64,000 nucleotides of DNA from Syntrophaceae bacterium UBA6078 (GTDB lineage Bacteria; Desulfobacterota; Syntrophia; Syntrophales; UBA2210), in contig DIXO01000019.1 of NCBI GenBank assembly GCA_002428735.1, positions 1 to 64,000 on the forward strand, written 5' to 3'. Both the position numbers and the translations under genes were made by a program. Positions 42,939 through 52,172 of this stretch are shown here, piece after piece; position 1 is the stretch's first letter, and every line of letters begins with the position of its first letter. Under the pieces are notes generated by a model. It did no database searches. It was not told the DNA's origin and saw only the letters and a program-made list of their open reading frames with translations.

Positions 42939-44387
42939 ATGAGAAGCGGGATGAAAGAACTGGATTGCATCTTCAAGCCCAAGTCCATAGCCGTTATAGG
43001 CGCATCGGATACCGTTGGGAAATGGGGGTATATGATGGTGAAGCGACCCCTCAAAACAGGGTATCCTGGAGTTATTTATCCGATTAACCCCCATAAGTCC
43101 CAAATACTTGGGCTTCCTACGTATCCTTCCGTGATCGATGTGCCCGGTGATATTGATCTTGCCGTTATTACGACCCCTGCGCCGACTGTCCCGAATATTA
43201 TCCAAGAGTGTGCACGGAAGGGAATCAGAGGGGCTGTCGTGATTACTGCCGGTTTTACGGAAGCCGGAGAGGAGGGAAGGCGACTTGAAGAGGAAATGGT
43301 GACTGCCGCCCGCGAAGGGGGTATCCGGTTTGTTGGTCCCAATGGTATGGGGATATGGAGCGAGGTTGGCCGCCTGAGCTTATGTTTTGATGATGCCCCC
43401 AAGAAAGGTCCCATGGCATTTGTTTCCCAGAGCGGCACCTTCGGGGGTGCCATGGCCCGGGTAGCGAGCCAGAAGGGATACGGCCTCAGCAAATTTATCA
43501 GCATCGGCAACCAGGCCGATCTTAAGGCCGCTGACTATCTCGAATATCTGGCGGGGGATGATGAAACCAAGGTAATCATCCTCTATCTGGAGGGCTTGAG
43601 GGATGGAAGACGTTTCTTTGAGATCGCGAGGGAGGTGGTACGGGAAAAACCGATTGTGGTCTATAAGGCCGGCCGTTCGAAGGCCGGCGCGAGGGCGACC
43701 ATGTCGCATACCGCATCGATTGCCGGATCGGAACGGGTTTTTGACGGGATGTGTCGACAGGTGGGGATTATTCAGGTTACAGAAGCGTTTCACCTGTTTG
43801 AAGTTGCCGAAGCGCTGGCGATTCTCCCCCTGCCTCCAGGAAACAGGGTCGCTATCCTGGGGAGTGGGGGACAGGGGGTAGTGGGGAGCGATTCCTGTTC
43901 GGCCTTCGGGCTAGAACTGCCTGAACTGGATCCCGATACGTCTCGGGCTATTTCAGTGCTTCTTCCTCCCCATGCGCCGCAAGCAAAAAATCCTGTGGAT
44001 TTCGCGGGGACAAAACGGACTGCCCTCCAGGAAGTCGAGATTATTGAAAAGCTCCTACAACTGGACTATATTGACGGAGTTATCAGCAATGTTCCCGTCA
44101 GCGCACGGACCTGGGATCCTTCCATGGAGGTCGATGTCAATGACAAGCTCTCTTCCGGTGCCCTCAAGGTTGATATTGACGGGGCAATGCGCTATGCGTC
44201 GCTTCCACAGATATACGGAAAGCCGATCATTTGTATCCGATTCGGACGCGTCAAAGCGGATATTATGGAGCAGATATTAGGCGAAGGCCATATACCCATC
44301 TACGATACACCTGAGCAGTGCGCCCGCGCCATGGCGGCCCTCGCTCAATACGGGGCAAGCTGCAGAAAGACCAACGAATGGAAATAG
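42939..44387 (+). CDS. ADP-forming acyl-CoA synthetase, alpha subunit (CoA-ligase domains only)
   Basis: The protein has a CoA-binding Rossmann domain (SIAVIGASDTVGKWG), a succinyl-CoA-synthetase-like flavodoxin domain (AFVSQSGTFGGAMA) and a third domain with the probable phospho-His in MSHTASIAGSERVFD. The beta ATP-grasp part is absent, so it needs a separate beta subunit, not seen nearby. Such enzymes conserve energy by making ATP from acyl-CoA in fermenters. ATG 42939 follows GAGGAG; GTG 42921 is possible. Length is 482 from ATG 42939. Confidence 0.87.
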   Translation: MRSGMKELDCIFKPKSIAVIGASDTVGKWGYMMVKRPLKTGYPGVIYPINPHKSQILGLPTYPSVIDVPGDIDLAVITTPAPTVPNIIQECARKGIRGAVVITAGFTEAGEEGRRLEEEMVTAAREGGIRFVGPNGMGIWSEVGRLSLCFDDAPKKGPMAFVSQSGTFGGAMARVASQKGYGLSKFISIGNQADLKAADYLEYLAGDDETKVIILYLEGLRDGRRFFEIAREVVREKPIVVYKAGRSKAGARATMSHTASIAGSERVFDGMCRQVGIIQVTEAFHLFEVAEALAILPLPPGNRVAILGSGGQGVVGSDSCSAFGLELPELDPDTSRAISVLLPPHAPQAKNPVDFAGTKRTALQEVEIIEKLLQLDYIDGVISNVPVSARTWDPSMEVDVNDKLSSGALKVDIDGAMRYASLPQIYGKPIICIRFGRVKADIMEQILGEGHIPIYDTPEQCARAMAALAQYGASCRKTNEWK

Positions 44388-44475
44388 AAAAACAGACCCG
44401 TAATCTTAACGTCTGATAAGATATGTTATGTAAACTTTAAATACGGTCGTTGGAACTCTCCACAAAAAAACCGTA

Positions 44476-45432
44476 TCATCGCCCTATCACGTCTTTCAAA
44501 AGAGGCAGATTCAGATCCAAGGCGTGTCTCCCCTCTCGAATGGCATCAGCCGCCTTGTTGTATTCGAGCAACCCGATATGAGCCAGCCGGGGTGTTATCA
44601 GAATATCAGGAGGATCACCCGCGAGCCTCTGGCGCGTTATGCGATCCTGCATTATGTTTGTTGCTGTCGCCATGACTTCAAAGAGCGAAGGATCACGGTC
44701 TGAGTTTTCCAACCCAAACCACTCAGGAATAAAGGACTTTCCCCTTTTCACTGTGCTGTTGATATATCCTGTGAGCTGTTCGCGCAATCCGCCGGTTCCA
44801 TTTTGCCTGTTGATCGAGTCTTTGTTGGCATTCTTCTTGTCGGAACGCCTCCGCCGGGCTGCCCTTCGCTTTCCGATAAGATCTGAGTTAAGATTAACGG
44901 CTATGACGATCTCCGCTCCCATGGCCCTGCACAGAGACACCGGCACGGGATTTACCAAACCGCCGTCAACAAGCCATTGCGTTTCACGTTTACAAGGGAC
45001 AAAGATGCCCGGCATTGACATGCTGGCGCGCATAGCGTCCATAAGTGAGCCCTTCTGGAGCCACAGCTCGCTCCCTGACATAAGGTCCGTCGCCACGGCG
45101 GCAAAAGGGATGGGGAGGTCTTCGATGTTGGGATCAGCGAAGTTTTCCCTGAAGAATTTTATGATCTTTTCACCTTCGATAAGGCCTGACCGAGGGAACA
45201 TGACATCCATGAATCCGATGATATCCGACCAGGACAGCTCACGCACCCATGCATCCAGTTGATCGAGGGCGCCGGCGGCGTGAGCGCCCCCGACGATAGC
45301 GCCGATGGATGTTCCGCATACCATGTCGATAGGGATTCCTTCTTCTCGAAGGCCTTGTATGACGCCGATATGCGCCCATCCGCGTGCTGAGCCGCTCCCT
45401 AACGCCAGTCCGATTTTTCGCGCCTCACTCAT
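44476..45432 (-). CDS. Patatin-like phospholipase (RssA group)
   Basis: This serine lipid acyl hydrolase has the oxyanion loop GSGSARGWAHIG, the nucleophile Ser in GTSIG and the catalytic Asp in LVDGGLVNPVP. The C-terminal third (about 190-300) includes a basic patch (GKRRAARRRRSDKK) that could bind membrane lipids. Length 318. It follows the UPF0280 gene by 16 bases in one transcript. The physiological lipid is unknown. Confidence 0.88.
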   Translation of the reverse strand: MSEARKIGLALGSGSARGWAHIGVIQGLREEGIPIDMVCGTSIGAIVGGAHAAGALDQLDAWVRELSWSDIIGFMDVMFPRSGLIEGEKIIKFFRENFADPNIEDLPIPFAAVATDLMSGSELWLQKGSLMDAMRASMSMPGIFVPCKRETQWLVDGGLVNPVPVSLCRAMGAEIVIAVNLNSDLIGKRRAARRRRSDKKNANKDSINRQNGTGGLREQLTGYINSTVKRGKSFIPEWFGLENSDRDPSLFEVMATATNIMQDRITRQRLAGDPPDILITPRLAHIGLLEYNKAADAIREGRHALDLNLPLLKDVIGR

Positions 45433-45448
45433 GCCAAACCCCCTCTGT

Positions 45449-46174
45449 CTATGACAGCTCCATCTCTCCCCTTACCCCGAGTTTGTCCCCTATAATGATA
45501 AGAACACCTAGGACGCCTTCGATTGCCATCCCGTAATCGATGGCCTTTCGTATGTCCCCTTCCCCTTTCACGCGATTGGCGATTGAGGTCGCCGCGGCAT
45601 CCGCCAGTGTCGATGATCGTGACGTCACGCAGACCGCATCAGCCTTTCCAAAGCTCTTCGAATGCCCGACTGTCCCGGAAGATGTGCAGATACCGTAGGG
45701 GTCTTCTCCGGGGCATACCGTAATTGAAACCTTGTGACTGAGTGGAGAAGCCCCGGCAAAAACCCCGACCGTAACATCTTCTCTGTTGGTAAACCGCACG
45801 AATATATCTCCGCCGTTTTCGATGATGACATTATCCGAATGCGCCATAAGATCAAGGCCAACGTGACGCGCGATCGCCCCGGCAACCGATGCCATGGGAC
45901 CGACCCCGCAGCGGCCTGACGCCTCGATCATCTCCCGTATGATCAATGGAGCAAAGGGATCCTGCGCAACCGGCACCATGGAATCCATGAAGGGGGGATT
46001 CCGGCGGATATATTCCTCGATGCATTCCCGGTGCTTACGCACCGATTTGAGCGCCGCGTCCGTACAATCCTCGTCAGCGGCGACATACAGGTCCGTTTCC
46101 TTCACCGCTACCTGAAAGGAAATAAGGGCGTTCTTTGAAATCCTGCTTCTGTAGGTTCGATTGCGGTATTCCAC
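45449..46174 (-). CDS. UPF0280 family protein (ApbE-like)
   Basis: This 241-residue conserved protein shows the family motifs GVGPMASVAGAIARHVGLDL, VIIENGGDIFVRF and GICTSSGTVGHSKSFGKADAV. The fold resembles flavin transferase ApbE, but the activity is unproven; methanogens and deltaproteobacteria carry it. It lies 42 bases downstream of dnaE and 16 bases upstream of the patatin gene. Confidence 0.88.
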   Translation of the reverse strand: MEYRNRTYRSRISKNALISFQVAVKETDLYVAADEDCTDAALKSVRKHRECIEEYIRRNPPFMDSMVPVAQDPFAPLIIREMIEASGRCGVGPMASVAGAIARHVGLDLMAHSDNVIIENGGDIFVRFTNREDVTVGVFAGASPLSHKVSITVCPGEDPYGICTSSGTVGHSKSFGKADAVCVTSRSSTLADAAATSIANRVKGEGDIRKAIDYGMAIEGVLGVLIIIGDKLGVRGEMELS

Positions 46175-46216
46175 GAGAAATGGTTCCGAGGGATTGAGTT
46201 ATGAGACGCCCCCTAT

Positions 46217-49200
46217 CTACATAAAGCGTGTCGCGTTTGGACCGAGGATATCATCAGCTTCCCGTTTGATCTCTTCCGAGATATCAATTCGCGCTTCGTC
46301 GCCAAGCGAGAGAATCGTTTCAGCACCACTCGATGATAATAAATGTATATATCCAGGGTATTTGCCGCTTCTTCTTTCAACAATCGCTTTCAGTGTTTCC
46401 ACGGTGTCTCCGTTCGACTTTTCGGTATCGATCATGAAGTGTATCGATGAAAAAGGGGTCTTTATGGCCTCTTCAACGCTTGTTATCTCGGATGCAACAA
46501 TCTTGGCCCCTTCGTCGCCGATGTCAAGCCGTCCTTTTACATGAAGGGGTTCCCCGCTGTGGATCAGCGATATATTGTCACGATACAGGTCCGCGAAGAC
46601 AATGACTGTGATAAATCCTTTTAAATCCTCAACGGTTACATAAGCCATGGTATCTTTTTTCTTTGTGGTGACCGTCCGCACGTTGCTCATCACACCGGCG
46701 ACCGACACGATACTCCCGTCCTGTTTGGACCATACGGTCTGGGAATCGCAGTCCACGATGCCCTTTAGCTTGTCGGCGTATTTCAATAGAGGGTGGCCGG
46801 TAATGTAGAATCCCAGCATTTCCTTCTCGTAGGAGAGGAGGAGGTCATGGTCCCACTCCGGGACATCGGGAAGCTCCGGCAGCGTGACGTTCACAATGTC
46901 CGGCTGATCGAAGAGACTGGTCTGGCCGTTCATCCGGTCGCGGTGCTTCCTCTGGGCCGCAAGGGCAATATCCTCATACCCTTCCATCAGGCGGCACCGG
47001 TTTTTCTCCAGAGAATCGAAGGCCCCGCACTTGATGAGACTTTCTATGACTTTTTTATTGACGCGGTGGAGATCAATTCTGTCACAGAAATTCTGGAAAG
47101 AGGTGAACTTTCCTTCCGATTCCCTGGCAGTGATTATGGACTCGACGGCCCCTGCCCCGACGTTTTTCACGGCGGACAAACCGAATCGGATATGTTCTCC
47201 TACAACACTGAAATCGGTGGATGATTCATTGATATCCGGAGGAAGGACGTTAATCCCCATGTCCCGGCAGCTTGCCATGTATTTGACGATATTGTCCCGG
47301 TTGTTTTTCTCGCTGGTGAGAAGGGCTGTCATAAACTCCACGGGATAATGGGCTTTGAGATAAGCGGTTTGAAAGGAGATCATCGTGTAGGCTGCGCTGT
47401 GGGATTTGTTGAATCCGTAACCGGAGAAGGTTTCCATCTGTTCCCATATCTTTTTTGCCTTTTCCTCCGTGATCCCGTTCTTTTTCGCACCGGCAATGAA
47501 CTTGGAACTCTCCTTTTCCATTGCGTCTATCTTCTTCTTGCTCATCGCCCGTCGAAGATTGTCCGCGTCCGCCATGCTGAAACCGCCGATAACCCCGGCG
47601 ATCTGCATCACCTGTTCCTGGTAGAGGGGGATACCGTAGGTTTCTTTCAGGATCGGCTCAAGGCGCTGATCTTCATACACAATCTTCTTCTTCCCCTGTT
47701 TTTGCGCGATAAAATCATCGGCATACTTCATGGGGCCGGGACGGTAGAGGGATATCAGGGCGATAATGTCCTCGATCGAATCAGGCTTCATCCTGATAAG
47801 AATATCCTTCATGCCGGCGCTTTCAAGCTGGAAAACGCCATCCGTCTGTCCCTTCGCGAGAAGTTCATAGGTTGCCGCGTCGTCGAGGGGAATGTCATCG
47901 ATGGAGAAATCCTTTTCTCCCCTCCCCTCCCGGATGAATTGCATGGCATTCCTGATGACGGTCAGAGTTCTGAGACCCAGGAAATCAAACTTTGTCAGTC
48001 CCACTTCCTGGAGATCGTTCATGGAATACTGCGACACGATATCGTCATTGTTGGGGCTCTTATAGAGGGGAACCCGCTCTACCAGGGGCACGTCCGAGAT
48101 CACCACTCCGGCTGCGTGGGTGGATGCGTGGCGATTCAGACCTTCGAGTGACTGGGAGAGGGAAAGAAGTCTTCTGACCTTCTCATTTTTGCGCTCTTCC
48201 TCCGCGAGGCGGGGTTCATCCTTGATCGCCTGCTTCAAGCTAATTCCCAGCGGCATAGTGGGAATCATCTTCGCGATACCGTCCACTTCGCCATAGGGCA
48301 TATTCAGAGCCCTGCCGACATCTCTTACGACCGCCTTCGCCTGCATTTTTCCGAAGGTGATAATCTGGGAAACCTGGTCGCTCCCGTATTTTTCAGTGAC
48401 ATAGCGTATGATCTCGTCCCGTCCCTCCATGCAGAAATCCGTGTCAATGTCGGGCATGCTCCTCCGGCTGGGATTCAGAAACCGTTCAAAGAAGAGACCG
48501 TAACGTATAGGGTCTATAGTGGTAATCCCCAGGGCGTAGGCAACAAGGCTTCCGGCAGCGGACCCTCGGCCCGGTCCCACGGGGATATTCTTTTTCTTCG
48601 CGTAGTTGATAAAATCGGCGACAATAAGAAAATAGCCCGGGAATTCCATGGAGTTTATTATCTCAAGCTCCATCTCCAGCCGTTTCTGATATTTTTTTCT
48701 GATCTCTTCAGGGTCTTCGCTTCCCGCTCTGGCGATTATATCCGGCATCAGCCGCTCAAGCCCTTCCCTGGCCAGCTTCGCCAGGTGTTCTTCCTGGGTA
48801 AGCCCCGGTTCGGTTTCATAATGGGGCAGGAAAAACTGGTTGTTCAGGTCGAGACTCAGGTTGCATCTGTTCGCTATATTTACGGTATTCTCAATTGCCT
48901 CAGGGCAATAGTCAAAGTTTTGCTTCATCTCGTCGGGTGATTTCAGATAGAACTCCTCAGTCTGAAAGCGCATCCTTTTTTCGTCATCCATGGTTGTTCC
49001 GGTCTGTATGCACAGAAGCACTTCGTGAGCCTCGGCGTCTTCCCGGTTCAGATAGTGGCAATCGTTGGTGGCCACCAGGGGAATCGAAAGTTGTTTTCCC
49101 AGTTCGATCAGTTCCCGATTGGCCCGCTTCTGTTCCTCGAGACCGTTTTCCATGATCTCGAGATAAAAATTTTCCTCTCCGAACATATCCCGGTATTCTT

Positions 49201-49672
49201 CAGCAACCCGCCTCGCGCCGGTCCTGTCTCCCTGGAGCAGGAGAGAGGCGATTTCGCCGTTCAGGCACGCGCTCATGCAGATAAGGCCCTCGCTGTGACG
49301 GGCCAGCAATTCCTTGTCCACGCGGGGCTTGTAGTAAAATCCTTCCAGATACCCGGCGGTGGTAAGCTTCATGAGATTTTTGTATCCGTGGCTGTCCCGG
49401 GCAAGGACGACTAGGTGCCGGTGGCCTTCAGTGCGGTCAAACCGGCTTCCGGGGGCCACGTACAACTCGCAACCAATGATGGGTTTCACGCCCGCCCTGT
49501 ATGCCTTCTGGTAAAAGTCGACAGCACCGAACATATTGCCGTGATCGGTCATCGCCACCGCCGGCATCTGATATTTCTTTACCCGTTCAAACAGATCATC
49601 GAGCCGAATGGCCCCGTCAAGAAGGCTGTACTGGGTATGCACATGAAGATGAACGAAATCAGAATAATGCAT
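46217..49672 (-). CDS. dnaE: DNA polymerase III alpha subunit
   Basis: This is the replicative polymerase, 1151 residues. The N-terminal PHP domain starts FVHLHVHTQYSLLDG; the catalytic palm Asp residues are in PDIDTDFCMEGRDE and the nearby VGPGRGSAAGSL. The fingers, a helix-hairpin-helix segment (GYGFNKSHSAAYT) and a C-terminal OB domain (VSVAGVMSNVRTV) follow in the usual order. It is the DnaE1 type, without an inserted exonuclease. UPF0280 and patatin genes lie downstream on the same strand. Confidence 0.97.
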   Translation of the reverse strand: MHYSDFVHLHVHTQYSLLDGAIRLDDLFERVKKYQMPAVAMTDHGNMFGAVDFYQKAYRAGVKPIIGCELYVAPGSRFDRTEGHRHLVVLARDSHGYKNLMKLTTAGYLEGFYYKPRVDKELLARHSEGLICMSACLNGEIASLLLQGDRTGARRVAEEYRDMFGEENFYLEIMENGLEEQKRANRELIELGKQLSIPLVATNDCHYLNREDAEAHEVLLCIQTGTTMDDEKRMRFQTEEFYLKSPDEMKQNFDYCPEAIENTVNIANRCNLSLDLNNQFFLPHYETEPGLTQEEHLAKLAREGLERLMPDIIARAGSEDPEEIRKKYQKRLEMELEIINSMEFPGYFLIVADFINYAKKKNIPVGPGRGSAAGSLVAYALGITTIDPIRYGLFFERFLNPSRRSMPDIDTDFCMEGRDEIIRYVTEKYGSDQVSQIITFGKMQAKAVVRDVGRALNMPYGEVDGIAKMIPTMPLGISLKQAIKDEPRLAEEERKNEKVRRLLSLSQSLEGLNRHASTHAAGVVISDVPLVERVPLYKSPNNDDIVSQYSMNDLQEVGLTKFDFLGLRTLTVIRNAMQFIREGRGEKDFSIDDIPLDDAATYELLAKGQTDGVFQLESAGMKDILIRMKPDSIEDIIALISLYRPGPMKYADDFIAQKQGKKKIVYEDQRLEPILKETYGIPLYQEQVMQIAGVIGGFSMADADNLRRAMSKKKIDAMEKESSKFIAGAKKNGITEEKAKKIWEQMETFSGYGFNKSHSAAYTMISFQTAYLKAHYPVEFMTALLTSEKNNRDNIVKYMASCRDMGINVLPPDINESSTDFSVVGEHIRFGLSAVKNVGAGAVESIITARESEGKFTSFQNFCDRIDLHRVNKKVIESLIKCGAFDSLEKNRCRLMEGYEDIALAAQRKHRDRMNGQTSLFDQPDIVNVTLPELPDVPEWDHDLLLSYEKEMLGFYITGHPLLKYADKLKGIVDCDSQTVWSKQDGSIVSVAGVMSNVRTVTTKKKDTMAYVTVEDLKGFITVIVFADLYRDNISLIHSGEPLHVKGRLDIGDEGAKIVASEITSVEEAIKTPFSSIHFMIDTEKSNGDTVETLKAIVERRSGKYPGYIHLLSSSGAETILSLGDEARIDISEEIKREADDILGPNATRFM

Positions 49673-49744
49673 GCAGGTTCTCTCTCAGGGTTGTTGTAAT
49701 GAATATGGAGATCCGGAATCTTTGAATTGAGATTTCTGAGACTC

Positions 49745-51211
49745 TTAATCCAGCCAGTAGTTCGGGGCTTCCTTGGTTATAATGACATCGTGAACATGGC
49801 TTTCGCGCAGACCGGCGGTGGTGATCTTTATAAACCGCGCTTTCGCCCTCAGCTCTTCAATCGTTCGGCACCCCACGTACCCCATTCCCGCCTTTACCCC
49901 TCCGACAAGCTGCTGTATGCTCGCAGAGAGGGACCCGCGGAAGGGCACGCGGCCAACAATCCCCTCCGGTACCAGCTTCATCTCGCTTTCCATATCGTCT
50001 TCCAAATAGTAACGGTCTTTGCTGCCCGCCTTCATGGCCTCGAGGGAGCCCATTCCCCGGTACACCTTGTAACTTCGCCCCTGGAAAAGAACTGTTTCGC
50101 CCGGACTCTCTTCAGTTCCGGCGAACAGTCCTCCGATCATTACTGAATGGGCTCCGGCGCCGAGGGCCTTGACCACATCACCAGAGAATTTGATTCCTCC
50201 ATCGGCTATGAGCGGAATGCCGTGTTTGCGGCACGCCCCGAAACAGTTTTGTATTGCCGTTATCTGGGGAACGCCAACCCCTGCAACCACCCGTGTCGTA
50301 CAGATGGAACCGGGCCCTACCCCCACCTTTACCGCATCAACCCCCGCCTTTATAAGCGCTTCAGCCCCTTCGCGGGTCGCCACGTTTCCCGCGATAAGTT
50401 CACAGCCGGGAAAGGTGGTCTTTGTGGCTTTGACCGCGTCGATCACCCCCTTGGAATGCCCGTGAGAGGTATCGATGACAATGACGTCAGCTCCCGCCTT
50501 CAGGAGGGCGTCCACCCGCTTTTCTCTGTCGAGAATCCCCACGGCCGCGCCGACCCGCAGCCGTCCAAGTGAATCCTTGCAGGCATAGGGATATTTCCGT
50601 ATCTTCTCGATATCCTTTATCGTAATAAGGCCTTTGAGATTGTATGTGTCGTCAACCACAAGGAGTTTCTCTATCCGATGCGCGTGCAGTATCTTCTTGG
50701 AATCTTCCAGCGTGATATCGGAGGAGACGGTTACCAGGTTATCCTTGGTCATCACGGCTGATACCGGCTGATCCAGATTTGTCTCGAACCGCAGATCGCG
50801 GTTTGTCAGAATTCCCACGAGCTTCTGCCCCCGAACAACCGGGACGCCCGATATCTGATACTTGCTCATCAGAGCCAGGGCGTCGGTAACCTTCTGATCA
50901 GGTTCTATGGTGATGGGATCAACGACCATGCCGCTCTCGGACTTTTTCACCTTGTCCACCTCCAAGGCCTGATCCTCGATGCTGAGATTTCTATGTATGA
51001 TTCCCATGCCCCCTTCCTGGGCCATGCAGATGGCGACCCGTGATTCGGTGACTGTGTCCATGGCCGCGCTGATAATGGGGATACTCAGGGAGATATTGCC
51101 AGTGAGTTTGGTTGATGTGTCAACCTCTCTCGGAAGTATGCTCGATTCCGCCGGCAGAAGCAGGAGGTCGTCAAAGGTAAGTCCTTCTTGTATCTTGTCT
51201 TTATCCAGCAT
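49745..51211 (-). CDS. guaB: IMP dehydrogenase
   Basis: This NAD-dependent enzyme commits IMP to guanine nucleotide synthesis. The protein starts MLDKDKIQEGLTFDDLLL at ATG 51211, preceded by GGAGG; a longer in-frame start at 51292 would overlap the neighbour gene. Two CBS domains lie at about 95-205, and the catalytic Cys is in GPGSICTTRVVAGVG. The flap RYYLEDD/ PEGIVGRVPFRG region is normal. Length 488. Confidence 0.97.
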   Translation of the reverse strand: MLDKDKIQEGLTFDDLLLLPAESSILPREVDTSTKLTGNISLSIPIISAAMDTVTESRVAICMAQEGGMGIIHRNLSIEDQALEVDKVKKSESGMVVDPITIEPDQKVTDALALMSKYQISGVPVVRGQKLVGILTNRDLRFETNLDQPVSAVMTKDNLVTVSSDITLEDSKKILHAHRIEKLLVVDDTYNLKGLITIKDIEKIRKYPYACKDSLGRLRVGAAVGILDREKRVDALLKAGADVIVIDTSHGHSKGVIDAVKATKTTFPGCELIAGNVATREGAEALIKAGVDAVKVGVGPGSICTTRVVAGVGVPQITAIQNCFGACRKHGIPLIADGGIKFSGDVVKALGAGAHSVMIGGLFAGTEESPGETVLFQGRSYKVYRGMGSLEAMKAGSKDRYYLEDDMESEMKLVPEGIVGRVPFRGSLSASIQQLVGGVKAGMGYVGCRTIEELRAKARFIKITTAGLRESHVHDVIITKEAPNYWLD

Positions 51212-51221
51212 GCGTCCCTCC

Positions 51222-51689
51222 TTATGTATGATGTTCGATGTAGTAGTTCTTTCCGCCCAAGGGAATATAGTAACGCTCTGTTTTTGTGTCATGCACTATG
51301 TATTCGGCGATCTGGTAATAGGCCGCACGCAGGAAACGCGCGGGGAGTTCTCCATTCCTGATCGTGCAATAGAGGACATTGTCCGCGTTCATGCGCAGCG
51401 TCGTGGGATCAAGCGTTTCAGACGTAAAATCACTGAGAAAAATCTCTATGGTTGTATCATGTTTAATGACTCTCTCCACGACGAAGGGGGTATCTTCAAC
51501 CTCGATACGGGATTTTTCTCCTTTGTAATCAACCAGATACCTCCCCTTCTCGTCCCGTTTCAGGTTCTGGAAAAAGACCTCAAGGATATCCTTCCGAAAC
51601 ATAAGGGCTCCTTCGTAATACCAGAGGCCCTCCTTGTCCACCCTGATGGCAAGGGAAGGTATGTCGTCATTTTTTCCGGTCATAATCAC
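51222..51689 (-). CDS. DUF1285-like conserved protein
   Basis: This 155-residue cytoplasmic protein has a Trp/Tyr-rich start (VDKEGLWYYEGALMFRKDIL) and a middle segment (GRYLVDYKGEKSRIEVEDTPFVVERV) like the DUF1285 family. The function of that family is unknown. It lies 10 bases after dtd and 10 bases before guaB on the same strand, so it is probably co-transcribed with them. The family assignment is from recognition of the pattern and is moderate. Confidence 0.6.
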   Translation of the reverse strand: MIMTGKNDDIPSLAIRVDKEGLWYYEGALMFRKDILEVFFQNLKRDEKGRYLVDYKGEKSRIEVEDTPFVVERVIKHDTTIEIFLSDFTSETLDPTTLRMNADNVLYCTIRNGELPARFLRAAYYQIAEYIVHDTKTERYYIPLGGKNYYIEHHT

Positions 51690-51699
51690 CGCCTGTTTC

Positions 51700-52152
51700 T
51701 TATATACTTTCGAGAATCATCGTCACCGGCCCGTCATTGACGAGAGAAACCTTCATCATGGTCCGGAATTGCCCTGTTGCCACTTTGGCGATATATCCCC
51801 GTGCCTTCTTTACAAAATACTCGTAGAGCCCGTCCGCCTCCTCAAAACCGGCTGCATAGATGAACGAAGGACGTCTTCCCTTCCGGCAGTCGGCGAGAAG
51901 GGTGAACTGCGAGACTACCAGCATCTCACCGGCCACGTCCAGAAGGGAGAGATTCATCTTTCCGTCCGCGTCTTCAAATATCCGGAGATTGACTGTCTTC
52001 TCGGCAAGATAATCGGCGTCCTTTTCCGTATCTCCCCGCGCGACGCCGAGAAACACCACCATCCCCGGCCCTATTTCACCGACCGTCCGGTCGGCGACGG
52101 AAACCGCCGCGGAGCTGACCCTTTGGACAACAGCCTTCACCGCTTCTCCCAT
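51700..52152 (-). CDS. dtd: D-aminoacyl-tRNA deacylase
   Basis: This enzyme removes D-amino acids (and glycine from tRNA-Ala) from mischarged tRNA. The two active-site motifs SQFTLLAD (Ser-Gln-x-Thr) and NDGPVT (Gly-cis-Pro) are intact. The length of 150 is normal. The start VKAVVQRVSSAAV, after a short MGEA, is typical. It shares a strand and short gaps with the DUF1285-like gene. Confidence 0.95.
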   Translation of the reverse strand: MGEAVKAVVQRVSSAAVSVADRTVGEIGPGMVVFLGVARGDTEKDADYLAEKTVNLRIFEDADGKMNLSLLDVAGEMLVVSQFTLLADCRKGRRPSFIYAAGFEEADGLYEYFVKKARGYIAKVATGQFRTMMKVSLVNDGPVTMILESI

Positions 52153-52172
52153 ATCTCTGGTTTCAGATGGCT